Origin: Klebsiella pneumoniae
GTDB lineage: Bacteria; Pseudomonadota; Gammaproteobacteria; Enterobacterales; Enterobacteriaceae
DNA: 64,000 nt
Direction: 5' to 3'
NCBI RefSeq assembly: GCF_000742135.1
Contig: NZ_KN046818.1
Span: forward strand, 1,054,841 to 1,118,840
Position numbers and translations under genes: made by a program. Below the pieces are notes generated by a model. It searched no databases, was not told the DNA's origin, and saw only the letters and a program-made list of their open reading frames with translations. Shown piece after piece: positions 18,766 to 27,756 of the stretch. Position 1 is the first letter of the stretch. The number at the start of each line of letters is the position of its first letter.

Positions 18766-18851
18766 CAATATTCTCCTTAATGGGGAGGAACGTTGTGTGT
18801 GTTACATCAATGGCAGCTATTGTAATGTACCTTTTTTGGCTTAATAATAAT

Positions 18852-18872
18852 GTAAAGTCTATTTTTCTTTAC
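18852..18872. promoter_or_regulatory. Inverted repeat between AKR and AraC genes
   Basis: A perfect 6-bp inverted repeat, GTAAAG (18852-18857) and CTTTAC (18867-18872), 11 bases before the AraC-family start codon, in the 117-base divergent promoter region. It may be an operator or part of the overlapping promoters. Confidence 0.4.
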
Positions 18873-18882
18873 TAAGAGTCCA

Positions 18883-19794
18883 ATGGATCCCTTTTCTGAT
18901 ATCTTAAACCTGCTCTCTGCTACGAGTTATACAACTGCCGGTCTTTCTACAGGCAACAACTGGGCAATGACATTTCCGGGGTTTCATGGGTTCAAATTTA
19001 TTGTTGTCAGAAAAGGATCTTTTTTGTTTCGGCTCGAAGACGAACTGACATGGAAGACATTAGGTGTTGGTGAAGGGGTCATTCTCACCAGAAAAATGAG
19101 ATTTGTGATGGCAACCAACCGGGAATGCGCGCCATTAGAATCTACCGAAGAGAAAAGACCCCGCGTTCGCGAAACCATCAATTACGGCGGAGATGACAAC
19201 ATACTGATCGCTGGAAAAATGGAGATCGATCTCGTTTCATCTGAGCTTTTACTACAAGAATTGCCTGAAACAATCTTCTTTCAAACCCAGCCTGATGAGC
19301 CTACCGGGCTTAGCCCACTGATGAAGTTGTTATTTATAGAAAAGCTTTCAAACCGACCGGGTGCATCTCAGGCATGTAATCATCTGATGCACCTGATTAT
19401 GATTGAAGCGCTACGTGCCTGGTATGAAAGCAGCTCCACTTCCCATAAGGGAATTCTCAAAGCATATAAAGACCCGCGGATTGTTGCAGCGCTTAATGCC
19501 ATACACAACGAACCAGAAAAAAACTGGCGGCTGCATGAATTAGCGTCCACAGCCGGTATGTCGAGGGCTGGATTTAGCAAAACATTCAGTGGCCTGACCG
19601 GGCAGACCCCGATTGGTTATGTAACAAACTGGCGCATGCTGCTTGCAAGTAAAATGCTTCGCTTAGGAAACAGAAGCGTCAAAGACATCGGTTTCAGTTT
19701 AGGTTATCAGTCAGAAAGTATTTTTAGCTCAGCTTTCAAGCGTATCTATGGGCTATCGCCTAAAACTTATAGAGCAACAATGCGTTGCTTATGA
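18883..19794 (+). CDS. AraC-family regulator with cupin-type N terminus
   Basis: A 303-residue regulator. Residues 1-180 form an AraC-binding-like cupin domain of the type often found next to aldo/keto reductase and short-chain dehydrogenase genes. The C-terminal HTH_18 domain (about 200-300) carries both helix-turn-helix motifs: LHELASTAGMSRAGFSKTFS and VKDIGFSLGYQSESIFSSAF, ending in the family signature FKRIYGLSPKTYR. Divergent from the aldo/keto reductase, which is its most likely target. The codon choice is A+T-rich relative to neighbours beyond 20.7 kb, in line with acquisition by transfer together with the two preceding genes. Confidence 0.88.
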   Translation: MDPFSDILNLLSATSYTTAGLSTGNNWAMTFPGFHGFKFIVVRKGSFLFRLEDELTWKTLGVGEGVILTRKMRFVMATNRECAPLESTEEKRPRVRETINYGGDDNILIAGKMEIDLVSSELLLQELPETIFFQTQPDEPTGLSPLMKLLFIEKLSNRPGASQACNHLMHLIMIEALRAWYESSSTSHKGILKAYKDPRIVAALNAIHNEPEKNWRLHELASTAGMSRAGFSKTFSGLTGQTPIGYVTNWRMLLASKMLRLGNRSVKDIGFSLGYQSESIFSSAFKRIYGLSPKTYRATMRCL

Positions 19795-20223
19795 AACTAG
19801 CTTCGCTGTAATAATTCTTAGTTGATCTCTATCGCATAATTGCAACGTCCGCACCTGGCACAAAGCAGACATTAAGACTTACAGCATCGGGAAGCTTCTC
19901 GATGCCGCGTCAGCGGCATGGAGGCGCCAGATGAGGTTACATGTGTCTGTGGAGTGAAATGGCGCCGAAAGCCCGGCGTAGCCGGTTGCCGGGCTATAAA
20001 TTCTGCCACCCTCCCCCCTGCCCTGATTAGCTTTAACCCGCTAACAGCAATGAAGAAGTTAAAGTAATCCCTTTTAACCCCGGTGAGCGGGCTTTACGGC
20101 GTTTACGACGTAAAGGGCGTGATTTCCGGGGCCTTAGCGGCGGCAGCTTGCTGCTGACGCTTAGGGGGATGTTCTTCAATTAATTCAGCGACAGCAGGGA
20201 ACTTAACACGGTAGCTTGATTTC

Positions 20224-20257
20224 GCCGGGTGGCGGCTGCGCCTTACCCGGCCTACAG
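20224..20257. repeat. Palindromic unit (REP-type)
   Basis: A 34-base unit, GCCGGGTGGCGG... ending TTACCCGGCCTACAG, identical to the one at 20634-20667. It precedes the 269-base repeated block, as a similar unit precedes the second copy of that block. Confidence 0.85.
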
Positions 20258-20285
20258 CCCCAAATCACAACTGGCGCTGGGGCTG

Positions 20286-20554
20286 CTGAAACTGCCGGGG
20301 CTGGCGGCCTCAACATCGCTGAGACGTTCCCGGAAGGCCGGGGCAGCCCGCATGGATGCGGGCTGAGGGCCGTGTTTTGCACGGACGCTGCCTCGGCCCG
20401 ACCCGAAGCCTGCAGGGAAAAGTCGAAGGTACCGCGCAGCGGCGATGTTGCTGGCCGGAGCCCGGGGGTACAGGGGGCGGCGGCGACTGGCCGCCCCCTG
20501 TGCGCTCCCTGCGCCATGAATGACATAACGCAGAAGAAATATTGGGAGCGCAAT
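20286..20554. repeat. 269-base repeated block, copy 1
   Basis: Nearly identical (about ten or more single differences and one length change) to 52652-52919, same orientation. It runs from CTGAAACTGCC to GGGAGCGCAAT. On the minus strand both copies keep an open frame with the shared core AQGAHRGRPVAAAPCTPGLR and on to HPCGLPRPSGNVSAMLRP. I do not recognise it with certainty; short ORFs of this kind occur in enterobacterial phages and satellites. It contains several GC-rich hairpins, including GGGGGCGG/CCGCCCCC. Confidence 0.85.
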
Positions 20555-20633
20555 CTGCCCGGAATTAACACAGAAGCTGTAGCCCTGCCAGACGCAGCGC
20601 GAACAGGGAAATATTCAGTTGTGACGTTATTTC

Positions 20634-20667
20634 GCCGGGTGGCGGCTGCGCCTTACCCGGCCTACAG
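20634..20667. repeat. Palindromic unit (REP-type)
   Basis: Identical over 34 bases to the unit at 20224-20257; the two flank copy 1 of the 269-base block in direct orientation. Confidence 0.85.
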
Positions 20668-20740
20668 GATCCACTCACAGGCTCACACCCCGTAGGCCCG
20701 TGCAAGCGCGCCGCCGGGCAACAGTATCCGGCCCCCTCCC

Positions 20741-22078
20741 CTACTTCGCCAGACTGGCAAAGCGAGCGAAGACCGCATCAAAAATCGCCAGCCCTTGCGC
20801 CACCTGCTCAGCAGTAATGGTGCACGGCGGCACCACGTGAATGCGGTTCTCCACCACAAAGGCCAGCAGCCCGGCTTCGGTCAGGGCCCCTTTGATCGCG
20901 GCCATGTCGGCGGCGGTCAGCGGCGTTTTTTGTTCACGGCTGCTCACCAGCTCCAGCGCCTGGAACAGGCCGCGACCGCGCACCTCGCCGATAATGGCGT
21001 ACTTCTCCGCCAGCGCCTCGAGACCGGGGCGCAGCACCTCGTTGCCGATAGAGGCCGCGTTCTCAACCACCTTCTCCTCTTTCATCGCGTCGATGGTGGC
21101 GACAATCGCCGCCATCGCCAGCGGATGGCCGGAGTAGGTCAGCCCCCCGGCAAAGAAGTGGTCGTCAAAGTAGCGGGCAATCGGCTCGCTAATCAGCACC
21201 CCGCCCGCCGGCACGTAGCCGGCGTTAACCCCCTTGGCAAAGGTCACCAGATCCGGCACCACGCCATCCTGCTCGAAGGCGAACCAGCTGCCGGTGCGGC
21301 CAAAGCCGGCCATCACCTCATCGAGGATCAGCACGATGCCAAACTCGTCGGCCAGGGCGCGCACGCCCTGCATATAGCCTGCCGGCGGCACGAGGATCCC
21401 GGCGGTGCCGGGGATGGACTCCAGCAGGATCGCCGCGATGGCCGTCGGCCCCTCGCATTCAATGATCCGCCGCAGATGCGCCAGCGCGCGCTGGCACTCC
21501 TCTTCCTCAGTCGCGGCGTTGAACTCGCTGCGGTAAAGGTAGGGGTTGAAGAAGTGAACGTGGCCGCGGGAGAACTCATTCGGCACCCGGCGCCAGTCGC
21601 CGGTAGCGGCGATCGCGCTGCCGGTGTTGCCATGATAGGAACGATAGGCCGACAGCACCTTGTCGCGCCCGGTATAGAGCCGCGCCATGCGAATCGCGTT
21701 CTCATTGGCATCCGCCCCGGCGTTAGTGAAGAACACCTTACTGAAGCCCGCCGGCGCCAGGTCGACGATGCGCTTCGCCGCTTCTCCGCGGGCAAGGTTG
21801 GCGGTGGCGGGCGCGATGGTGACCAGGGTCTCCAGCTGCGCCTTTATGGCCGCCAGTACCCGGGGGTGCTGATAGCCAATGTTGACGTTCACCAGCTGGC
21901 TGCTGAAATCGAGCCAGGTGTTCCCCTCATAATCCCATAGCTCGCAGCCTTGCGCCCCGGCGATGACCAGCGGGTTGAGATTGCCCTGCATCGACCATGA
22001 ATGAAACACATAGGCGCGATCTAATTGCCGAACTTCGTCATTGCTTACCGCGACCTCGTTGTGAATTGCCAGCTTCAT
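20741..22078 (-). CDS. Class III PLP aminotransferase
   Basis: A 445-residue omega-aminotransferase of fold type I. Seen: the phosphate-binding FFTNAGADANENAIRMAR, the aromatic stack SYHGNTG, the aspartate in LILDEVMAGFGRTG, and the PLP lysine in FAKGVNAGYVPAGGVL. Such enzymes move an amino group from an amine, taurine, beta-alanine or diamine to pyruvate or 2-oxoglutarate. It is divergent from an SDR dehydrogenase gene and near a polar amino acid ABC transporter, so a role in amine or amino acid catabolism is likely. GAGAGGG precedes the ATG. The substrate cannot be told from the sequence. Confidence 0.85.
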   Translation of the reverse strand: MKLAIHNEVAVSNDEVRQLDRAYVFHSWSMQGNLNPLVIAGAQGCELWDYEGNTWLDFSSQLVNVNIGYQHPRVLAAIKAQLETLVTIAPATANLARGEAAKRIVDLAPAGFSKVFFTNAGADANENAIRMARLYTGRDKVLSAYRSYHGNTGSAIAATGDWRRVPNEFSRGHVHFFNPYLYRSEFNAATEEEECQRALAHLRRIIECEGPTAIAAILLESIPGTAGILVPPAGYMQGVRALADEFGIVLILDEVMAGFGRTGSWFAFEQDGVVPDLVTFAKGVNAGYVPAGGVLISEPIARYFDDHFFAGGLTYSGHPLAMAAIVATIDAMKEEKVVENAASIGNEVLRPGLEALAEKYAIIGEVRGRGLFQALELVSSREQKTPLTAADMAAIKGALTEAGLLAFVVENRIHVVPPCTITAEQVAQGLAIFDAVFARFASLAK

Positions 22079-22144
22079 ACCCTGCCCTCTCTCATGTCGT
22101 AGTGGTTGGCTTCATCATTGGCCTTGGCCGCGCAAATCGGATAG

Positions 22145-23023
<879 letters not shown>

Positions 23024-23076
23024 GCGAAACCCGACGCATCCCCTGTCGGCGATACCGGCAGGGGATGCAGGCCGGA

Positions 23077-23838
23077 CTAACGGCTGCTTTGCAGAAACTG
23101 CCTGACGCGTTCGGAGTCAGGCTGAGTGAAGAACTTCTCCGGCGGCGCCTTCTCAATCAGCAGTCCCTTCTCCAGAAACACCACCTCATTGGACACCTGG
23201 CGGGCAAAATCCATCTCGTGGGTCACCACCACCATGGTGTAGCCCTCGGCGGCAAGGGCTTTCATTACCCCCAACACCTCATTAACCAGCTCCGGATCCA
23301 GCGCCGACGTCGGTTCATCGAAGAGAATAACTTCCGGCGACATCGCCAGCGAACGGGCGATCGCTACCCGCTGCTTCTGTCCGCCGGAGAGAGTGATCGG
23401 GTAGACATCGGCTTTGTGCGCCATGCCGACTTTCTCCAGCTGCTGCATGGCCATGGCGTTCGCCTCGTCTCGTTTCATGCCCTTAACGCGCAGCAGCGCC
23501 TCGCTGACGTTCTGCTGCACGGTCAGGTGCGGCCACAGGTTAAAACTCTGAAAGACCATCCCCACCCGCTCGCGAATTTTGGCCAGCTGGCGGTGCGACA
23601 TCGCCCGGCCGCGCTGTTCATCAATCCCCAGTCGCTGACCGCCGATATGAATTTCACCGCGGTCCGGCTGTTCCAGCCAGTTCATACAGCGCAACAGGGT
23701 GGATTTTCCCGACCCGGACGAGCCGAGAATACTCACCACGGTCCCCTTCTCCACCGTCAGGTTAATATCCCGCAGGACTTCCACATTATCGAACTGTTTG
23801 GAGACGTTTTTGACGCTTACGGCAATAGACTCAGGCAT
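23077..23838 (-). CDS. Polar amino acid ABC transporter, ATP-binding protein
   Basis: A 253-residue ABC ATPase of the GlnQ/HisP type. Walker A is GSSGSGKSTLLR, the signature LSGGQKQRVAIARSLA, Walker B VILFDEPTSALDPE, and the H-loop VVTHEMDFAR. Last gene of a four-gene operon (binding protein, two permeases, ATPase) on the minus strand; it overlaps the upstream permease by 8 bases. Energises uptake at the inner membrane. Confidence 0.93.
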   Translation of the reverse strand: MPESIAVSVKNVSKQFDNVEVLRDINLTVEKGTVVSILGSSGSGKSTLLRCMNWLEQPDRGEIHIGGQRLGIDEQRGRAMSHRQLAKIRERVGMVFQSFNLWPHLTVQQNVSEALLRVKGMKRDEANAMAMQQLEKVGMAHKADVYPITLSGGQKQRVAIARSLAMSPEVILFDEPTSALDPELVNEVLGVMKALAAEGYTMVVVTHEMDFARQVSNEVVFLEKGLLIEKAPPEKFFTQPDSERVRQFLQSSR

Positions 23839-24496
23839 GGCTCATTCCTCTTTTGGCTCCCCAGGCGGTCAGGCGCTTAATCAGCAGCTCCAGCAGAATG
23901 CTGATCGCCCAGTAAAGCCCAATGGCGACGATAAAGGCGTTAAACGGAATAAAATAGGTCGCCTGGACGCTGTTGGCGGCGGCGGTGATCTCCTGAACGG
24001 TAATAATGCTCAGGAAAGCGGTGTCCTTCAGGCAAATAATCAGCTGATTGCCGATCAGCGGTAAGGCGGAAGAGACGATATTGGGTAAAATAATCCGCCG
24101 AAAAATGGCATAGCGAGAAAAGCCCTGAGCAATTGCCGCTTCAATATATCCGCCGGAAAATACCCGCCGCTGGCTGCGCAATATTTCAAAGAAATAGGCG
24201 CCATGATAAATAATCAGGGCCAGTAAACCGGCGGTCCACGGCTCCATGCTAATACCGAGCTGCGGCAGTCCGTAATACAGAAGATAAGCGAGGATCAAAA
24301 AAGGGATCGCGCGCATCAGGCTGACGAAACCAATAATAATCCGGTTAATCACTTTCTTTTGATATTCGCTAAAATAACACAGCACAATACCGATAATCAG
24401 CGCCGCCAGGGCGGCGGTAATAAACAGTTCGAGGGTCGCGAATAACCCGGCAATAAAGCTATCGCGAACCGACCAGATAACGCCCCACTGATTCAT
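23831..24496 (-). CDS. Polar amino acid ABC transporter, permease 2
   Basis: A 221-residue inner-membrane permease of the HisM/HisQ family (TIGR01726 type) with about five membrane helices. The EAA loop that docks on the ATPase is seen as EAAIAQGFSRYAIFRRIILP. Overlaps the ATPase gene at its end and lies 14 bases after the other permease. Forms the translocation pore as a heterodimer with that permease. Confidence 0.9.
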   Translation of the reverse strand: MNQWGVIWSVRDSFIAGLFATLELFITAALAALIIGIVLCYFSEYQKKVINRIIIGFVSLMRAIPFLILAYLLYYGLPQLGISMEPWTAGLLALIIYHGAYFFEILRSQRRVFSGGYIEAAIAQGFSRYAIFRRIILPNIVSSALPLIGNQLIICLKDTAFLSIITVQEITAAANSVQATYFIPFNAFIVAIGLYWAISILLELLIKRLTAWGAKRGMSHA

Positions 24497-24510
24497 AATG
24501 CCTCCCGTTC

Positions 24511-25152
24511 CTAGCGCGCCAGACGCCTGGCTTTACGTTCCGCGATACCCTGCAGCTTCAACAAACAGCCGATGATCGCCACATACAGCAGGCCGGCGGC
24601 GAGGATCGGCGACAGCGGCTCGTAGGTGACCGAGGAGATACGGTTGGTGACCCGGGTGAGATCCACCACGCCAATCACGGCGATCGCCGGGCTACCTTTG
24701 ATCAAAAAGGACATCTCATTGACCAGCGCCGGCAGGCTCTCGATCCACATCTGCGGCAGCATGATGTAGCGGAAGTAGGTCCAGCGGCGCATCCCTACCG
24801 ACTCCGCCGCCTCCCGCTGTTCGCGCGGAAAGGTGCGGAAGGCATTGCGCCAGATCTCAGCGTTAAACGCCGACGTGTTAAGCGTCAGCGCCACGATGGC
24901 GGCCACGTTCTTGTCGAGGTTAATGCCCATCGTGGGCAGGGAAAGGAACAGAAATAGCACCAGCGTCACCAGCGGCGTCGCGCGGGCCAGACTGATATAG
25001 ACCACCAGCAGCTGGTCGATCACCGGCAGGCGCAGCATCCGTACCAGGGCGATCAGCAGGCCAGCCACCACCCCGAAGGCGATAGCGATGGCCGAAATCC
25101 AGAGGGTCGTCCATGCGCCTTCGATTAATAACTGCCAGGAAATTGCATCCAT
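24511..25152 (-). CDS. Polar amino acid ABC transporter, permease 1
   Basis: A 213-residue permease of the same family. The EAA loop reads EAAESVGMRRWTYFRYIMLP, and the motif RATPLV follows the second helix as in other members. AGGAGG precedes the ATG at 25152. It lies 47 bases downstream of the binding-protein gene in the same operon. Confidence 0.9.
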   Translation of the reverse strand: MDAISWQLLIEGAWTTLWISAIAIAFGVVAGLLIALVRMLRLPVIDQLLVVYISLARATPLVTLVLFLFLSLPTMGINLDKNVAAIVALTLNTSAFNAEIWRNAFRTFPREQREAAESVGMRRWTYFRYIMLPQMWIESLPALVNEMSFLIKGSPAIAVIGVVDLTRVTNRISSVTYEPLSPILAAGLLYVAIIGCLLKLQGIAERKARRLAR

Positions 25153-25199
25153 GAGGCCCTCCTTCTCAACAACAGGCGGCGGTCGCCCGCCGCGGAATA

Positions 25200-26051
25200 T
25201 TACAGTCCGGCGAGTTTGTGAAACTGTTCCGGGCTGGTGATCGCCTCGGTCGGCAGGTTGTCATAGGTTTCGCCGAACCATTTTTTCTGCAGCTCGGCGA
25301 GCTTGCCGGTCTCCTTCATGTGGTTCATAAACCTGGTCATATAGGCCAGCAGCTGCGGCGAGTTTTTCGGGATCGGCCACGCCATATACCCCGGTCCGGA
25401 GACGGCCAGCCCTTTGGCGAAGACCTTCGGTTTGGCTTTCGCCAGGTCGTTTACCGAGATCACCACGTTAATCACGTAATCCAGTCGCTTGTTCGCCAGG
25501 TCGGCGTAGGCTTCCGGATAGGAGGGATACTCCACCACCGGCCCCAGCTTGCCGCCGGTCTTCTCCAGCATCGCCTTCAGCTCCGGCAAACGCGCCAGCA
25601 GCGCGCTCCCGGCCTGTAACCCCACTTTTTTGCCGCTGAGATCGGCAATGGTATTTAGCGAGGTATCGCCAGCGCGTTTGACGAAATAGTGCTGCGCGGA
25701 GGCCCACGGTGGGGTGAAATCAAAGACCTTCAGCCGCTCATCGGTAATAACCGCCCCGGTTAAGGCCATATCGTATTGCCCAGTGGAGACAGCCGCTAAT
25801 AATCCGGTCCACGGTAATATGCTCTGGTCGACATGGAATTTTGCGTACTTACGTAATTCCTCAAGCATATCTTTGTTAAAGCCATCAGCCTGGCCATTAT
25901 TCATAAAGTTAAACGGCGCATAATCATCTTCCGTCGCCACTTTCAAGGTGCCGGATTTTTCTATTTCCGGAAGATCGGCCGCGACGGCGTGATAAGAAAA
26001 AGCGACCGTTAATACAGCGCTCAGACACATTGATGCCAATGATTTTTTCAT
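25200..26051 (-). CDS. Periplasmic amino acid-binding protein (SBP family 3)
   Basis: A 283-residue solute-binding protein with a Sec signal peptide (MKKSLASMCLSAVLTV..., cleavage after AVAA near residue 25). The mature protein starts DLPEIEKSGTLKVATEDDYAPFNF, the family 3 signature, and contains the hinge region DLSGKKVGLQAGS. The ligand should be a polar amino acid or a related amine. The frame is open to 26267, but the start at 26051 has GGGGTGA upstream and a proper signal peptide. A MocR-type regulator is divergent and is the probable controller of this operon. Confidence 0.92.
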   Translation of the reverse strand: MKKSLASMCLSAVLTVAFSYHAVAADLPEIEKSGTLKVATEDDYAPFNFMNNGQADGFNKDMLEELRKYAKFHVDQSILPWTGLLAAVSTGQYDMALTGAVITDERLKVFDFTPPWASAQHYFVKRAGDTSLNTIADLSGKKVGLQAGSALLARLPELKAMLEKTGGKLGPVVEYPSYPEAYADLANKRLDYVINVVISVNDLAKAKPKVFAKGLAVSGPGYMAWPIPKNSPQLLAYMTRFMNHMKETGKLAELQKKWFGETYDNLPTEAITSPEQFHKLAGL

Positions 26052-26292
26052 TATTTCACCCCTGATGGATTGGCCAGACGGGTTCATTCCAGAACGCGAA
26101 AAGGTTTCTGCAAAATAGTGGCCGGGGACGTTCCGGTCCACGGCGGCTGAATACGTTTTTAATGTGGGAGCGTTTTTCAATTCCGTATAGAGCCAGATGG
26201 GCCGCATCGCTGTGTCAGATGGCGGCAGGGTGGTATGGAATTTGCTGAGTGTAACGGGTGGTCGCAATGCGTTATTGCCAGAGGAGCCCCGT

Positions 26293-27756
26293 ATGATCCG
26301 TCACCTGTTACACGTTGATTTTCAGCCTGGCCGCGGTTTGCAGGAACAGGTGCGAGAGACGCTGGTGAATGCCATTCTCAGCGGGATCTTCGCCGCCGAC
26401 ACCCCGCTGCCCTCCTGTCGCCAGCTGGCCAGCCAGCTTCGCGTCTCGCGTAACACCACCGCGCTGGTGTTTGAAAGTCTGGTCAACGAGGGCTACCTGA
26501 TTAGCCGCCCACGCAGCGGTTACTACCTGCATCCCGACTATCATGAAGCTTCGCCTGCCGCCGTCGAGAGTGCACCGCAGCGCGAAGCGGCTGCACCACG
26601 CTGGGGCGACCGGCTGCAGATGACCCCCAGCCAGCAGGAGTCGATCCTCAAACCGGCGGGCTGGATGCACTACCGCTACCCGTTTATCTACGGCCAGCCC
26701 GATACCCGGCAATTCCCGCTGGCCACCTGGCGCTCGGCGGCGAACTGGCTGCACGGCGGGGTGCGCGACCCGGCGTGGGTCATCGACCATATTGACCAGG
26801 ATGTGCCGATGCTGATCGAGCAGATCCGCACCCGGGTGCTGCCCAAGCGCGGCATTGTCGCCGCGCCGGATGAAATTCTCATCACCCTTGGCTCGCAAAA
26901 TGCGCTCTACCTGCTGACCCGACTGCTGCTCTCTTCCACCACCCGCATTGGCGTCGAAAACCCCTGCTTCCGCGAAGCCATCAACACCTTTCTGCTCGCC
27001 GACGCCGAGGTGGTGCCGCACCCGGTGGATGAAGAGGGGATCGTGCTTAATGAGCGTCCCTGCGATTACTACTATGTCACACCAGGCCATCAGGTGCCCA
27101 CCGGGGTGACCATGAGCAGTGCGCGGCGTCGCCAGCTGCTGGAGCATGCCGCCCGCCATGACGCGGTCATTATTGAAGATGATTATGACTCGGAGAGTAA
27201 CTTTACCCTCAACCCGCTGCCGGCGCTGAAGGCCAGCGATCGCAGCGGCCGGGTGGTGTATGTCAGCAGCCTGTCAAAAGCGCTGTCACCGGGGCTGCGG
27301 TTGGGGTTTATGGTCGCCGACCCGGACCTGATCGACGAGGCGCGCGCCCTGCGCCGGCTGGTCTATCGCCATCCGCCGACCAACATTCAGTACCAGATGG
27401 CCCACTTCCTTGCCCAGGGCCATTATGAAACCCATCTGCGGCGCTACCACTATGACTCCGCCCAGCGCTGGGAGCGTCTGCACGCCGCCCTGCAGCGCTA
27501 TCTGCCGTCGTGTCGCGCGCTGGCGGGGAGCGAACATGCTAACGCCTTCTGGCTGCAGACCCCGGCGCAGATCAACACCCAGCAGCTCACCTGGCGCGCC
27601 GCCCACGCCGGCGTGCTGATTGAGCCCGGGGCGCGCCATTTTCTCAGCGCCGCGCCGCCGGATAACTATTTTCGCATGGGATTCCACGCCATTAACCCCG
27701 ACGCCATCGCCCAGGGGGTGGAGGTCCTGCGCGGCCAGCTGGAGCAGATGGGTTAG
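26293..27756 (+). CDS. MocR-type GntR/aminotransferase regulator
   Basis: A 487-residue fusion of a GntR winged helix (about 10-80: LQEQVRETLVNAILSG ... QLRVSRNTTALVFESL) and a fold-type I aminotransferase domain. The PLP lysine is in VSSLSKALSPGLRLGF and the aspartate partner in VIIEDDYDSE. MocR regulators use PLP as a cofactor to sense amino acids or vitamin B6; PdxR, GabR and TauR are known examples. Start 26293 with GAGGAG 6 bases upstream. It is divergent from the amino acid ABC operon (241 bases apart), which it probably regulates. Its stop codon overlaps that of a second, different MocR gene. Confidence 0.9.
   Translation: MIRHLLHVDFQPGRGLQEQVRETLVNAILSGIFAADTPLPSCRQLASQLRVSRNTTALVFESLVNEGYLISRPRSGYYLHPDYHEASPAAVESAPQREAAAPRWGDRLQMTPSQQESILKPAGWMHYRYPFIYGQPDTRQFPLATWRSAANWLHGGVRDPAWVIDHIDQDVPMLIEQIRTRVLPKRGIVAAPDEILITLGSQNALYLLTRLLLSSTTRIGVENPCFREAINTFLLADAEVVPHPVDEEGIVLNERPCDYYYVTPGHQVPTGVTMSSARRRQLLEHAARHDAVIIEDDYDSESNFTLNPLPALKASDRSGRVVYVSSLSKALSPGLRLGFMVADPDLIDEARALRRLVYRHPPTNIQYQMAHFLAQGHYETHLRRYHYDSAQRWERLHAALQRYLPSCRALAGSEHANAFWLQTPAQINTQQLTWRAAHAGVLIEPGARHFLSAAPPDNYFRMGFHAINPDAIAQGVEVLRGQLEQMG

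Larger units (their letters stand above)
19795..20740. other. Gene-free stretch of repeats
   Basis: 946 bases without a convincing gene on conserved grounds. Contents from left to right: hairpin ATGCCGC/GCGGCAT (19902-19919), hairpin AGCCCGGC/GCCGGGCT (19970-19995), two identical palindromic units (20224-20257 and 20634-20667), a 269-base block that recurs at 52.65 kb (20286-20554), and a further palindromic-unit fragment (about 20693-20727). It marks the right border of the insertion-prone zone. Confidence 0.7.

Noticed and set aside
20216..20695. A 159-codon plus-strand frame over the repeated block
   Set aside because: It runs through two palindromic units and the repeat, and the corresponding plus frame in copy 2 is much shorter; the minus-strand frame is the one preserved in both copies.
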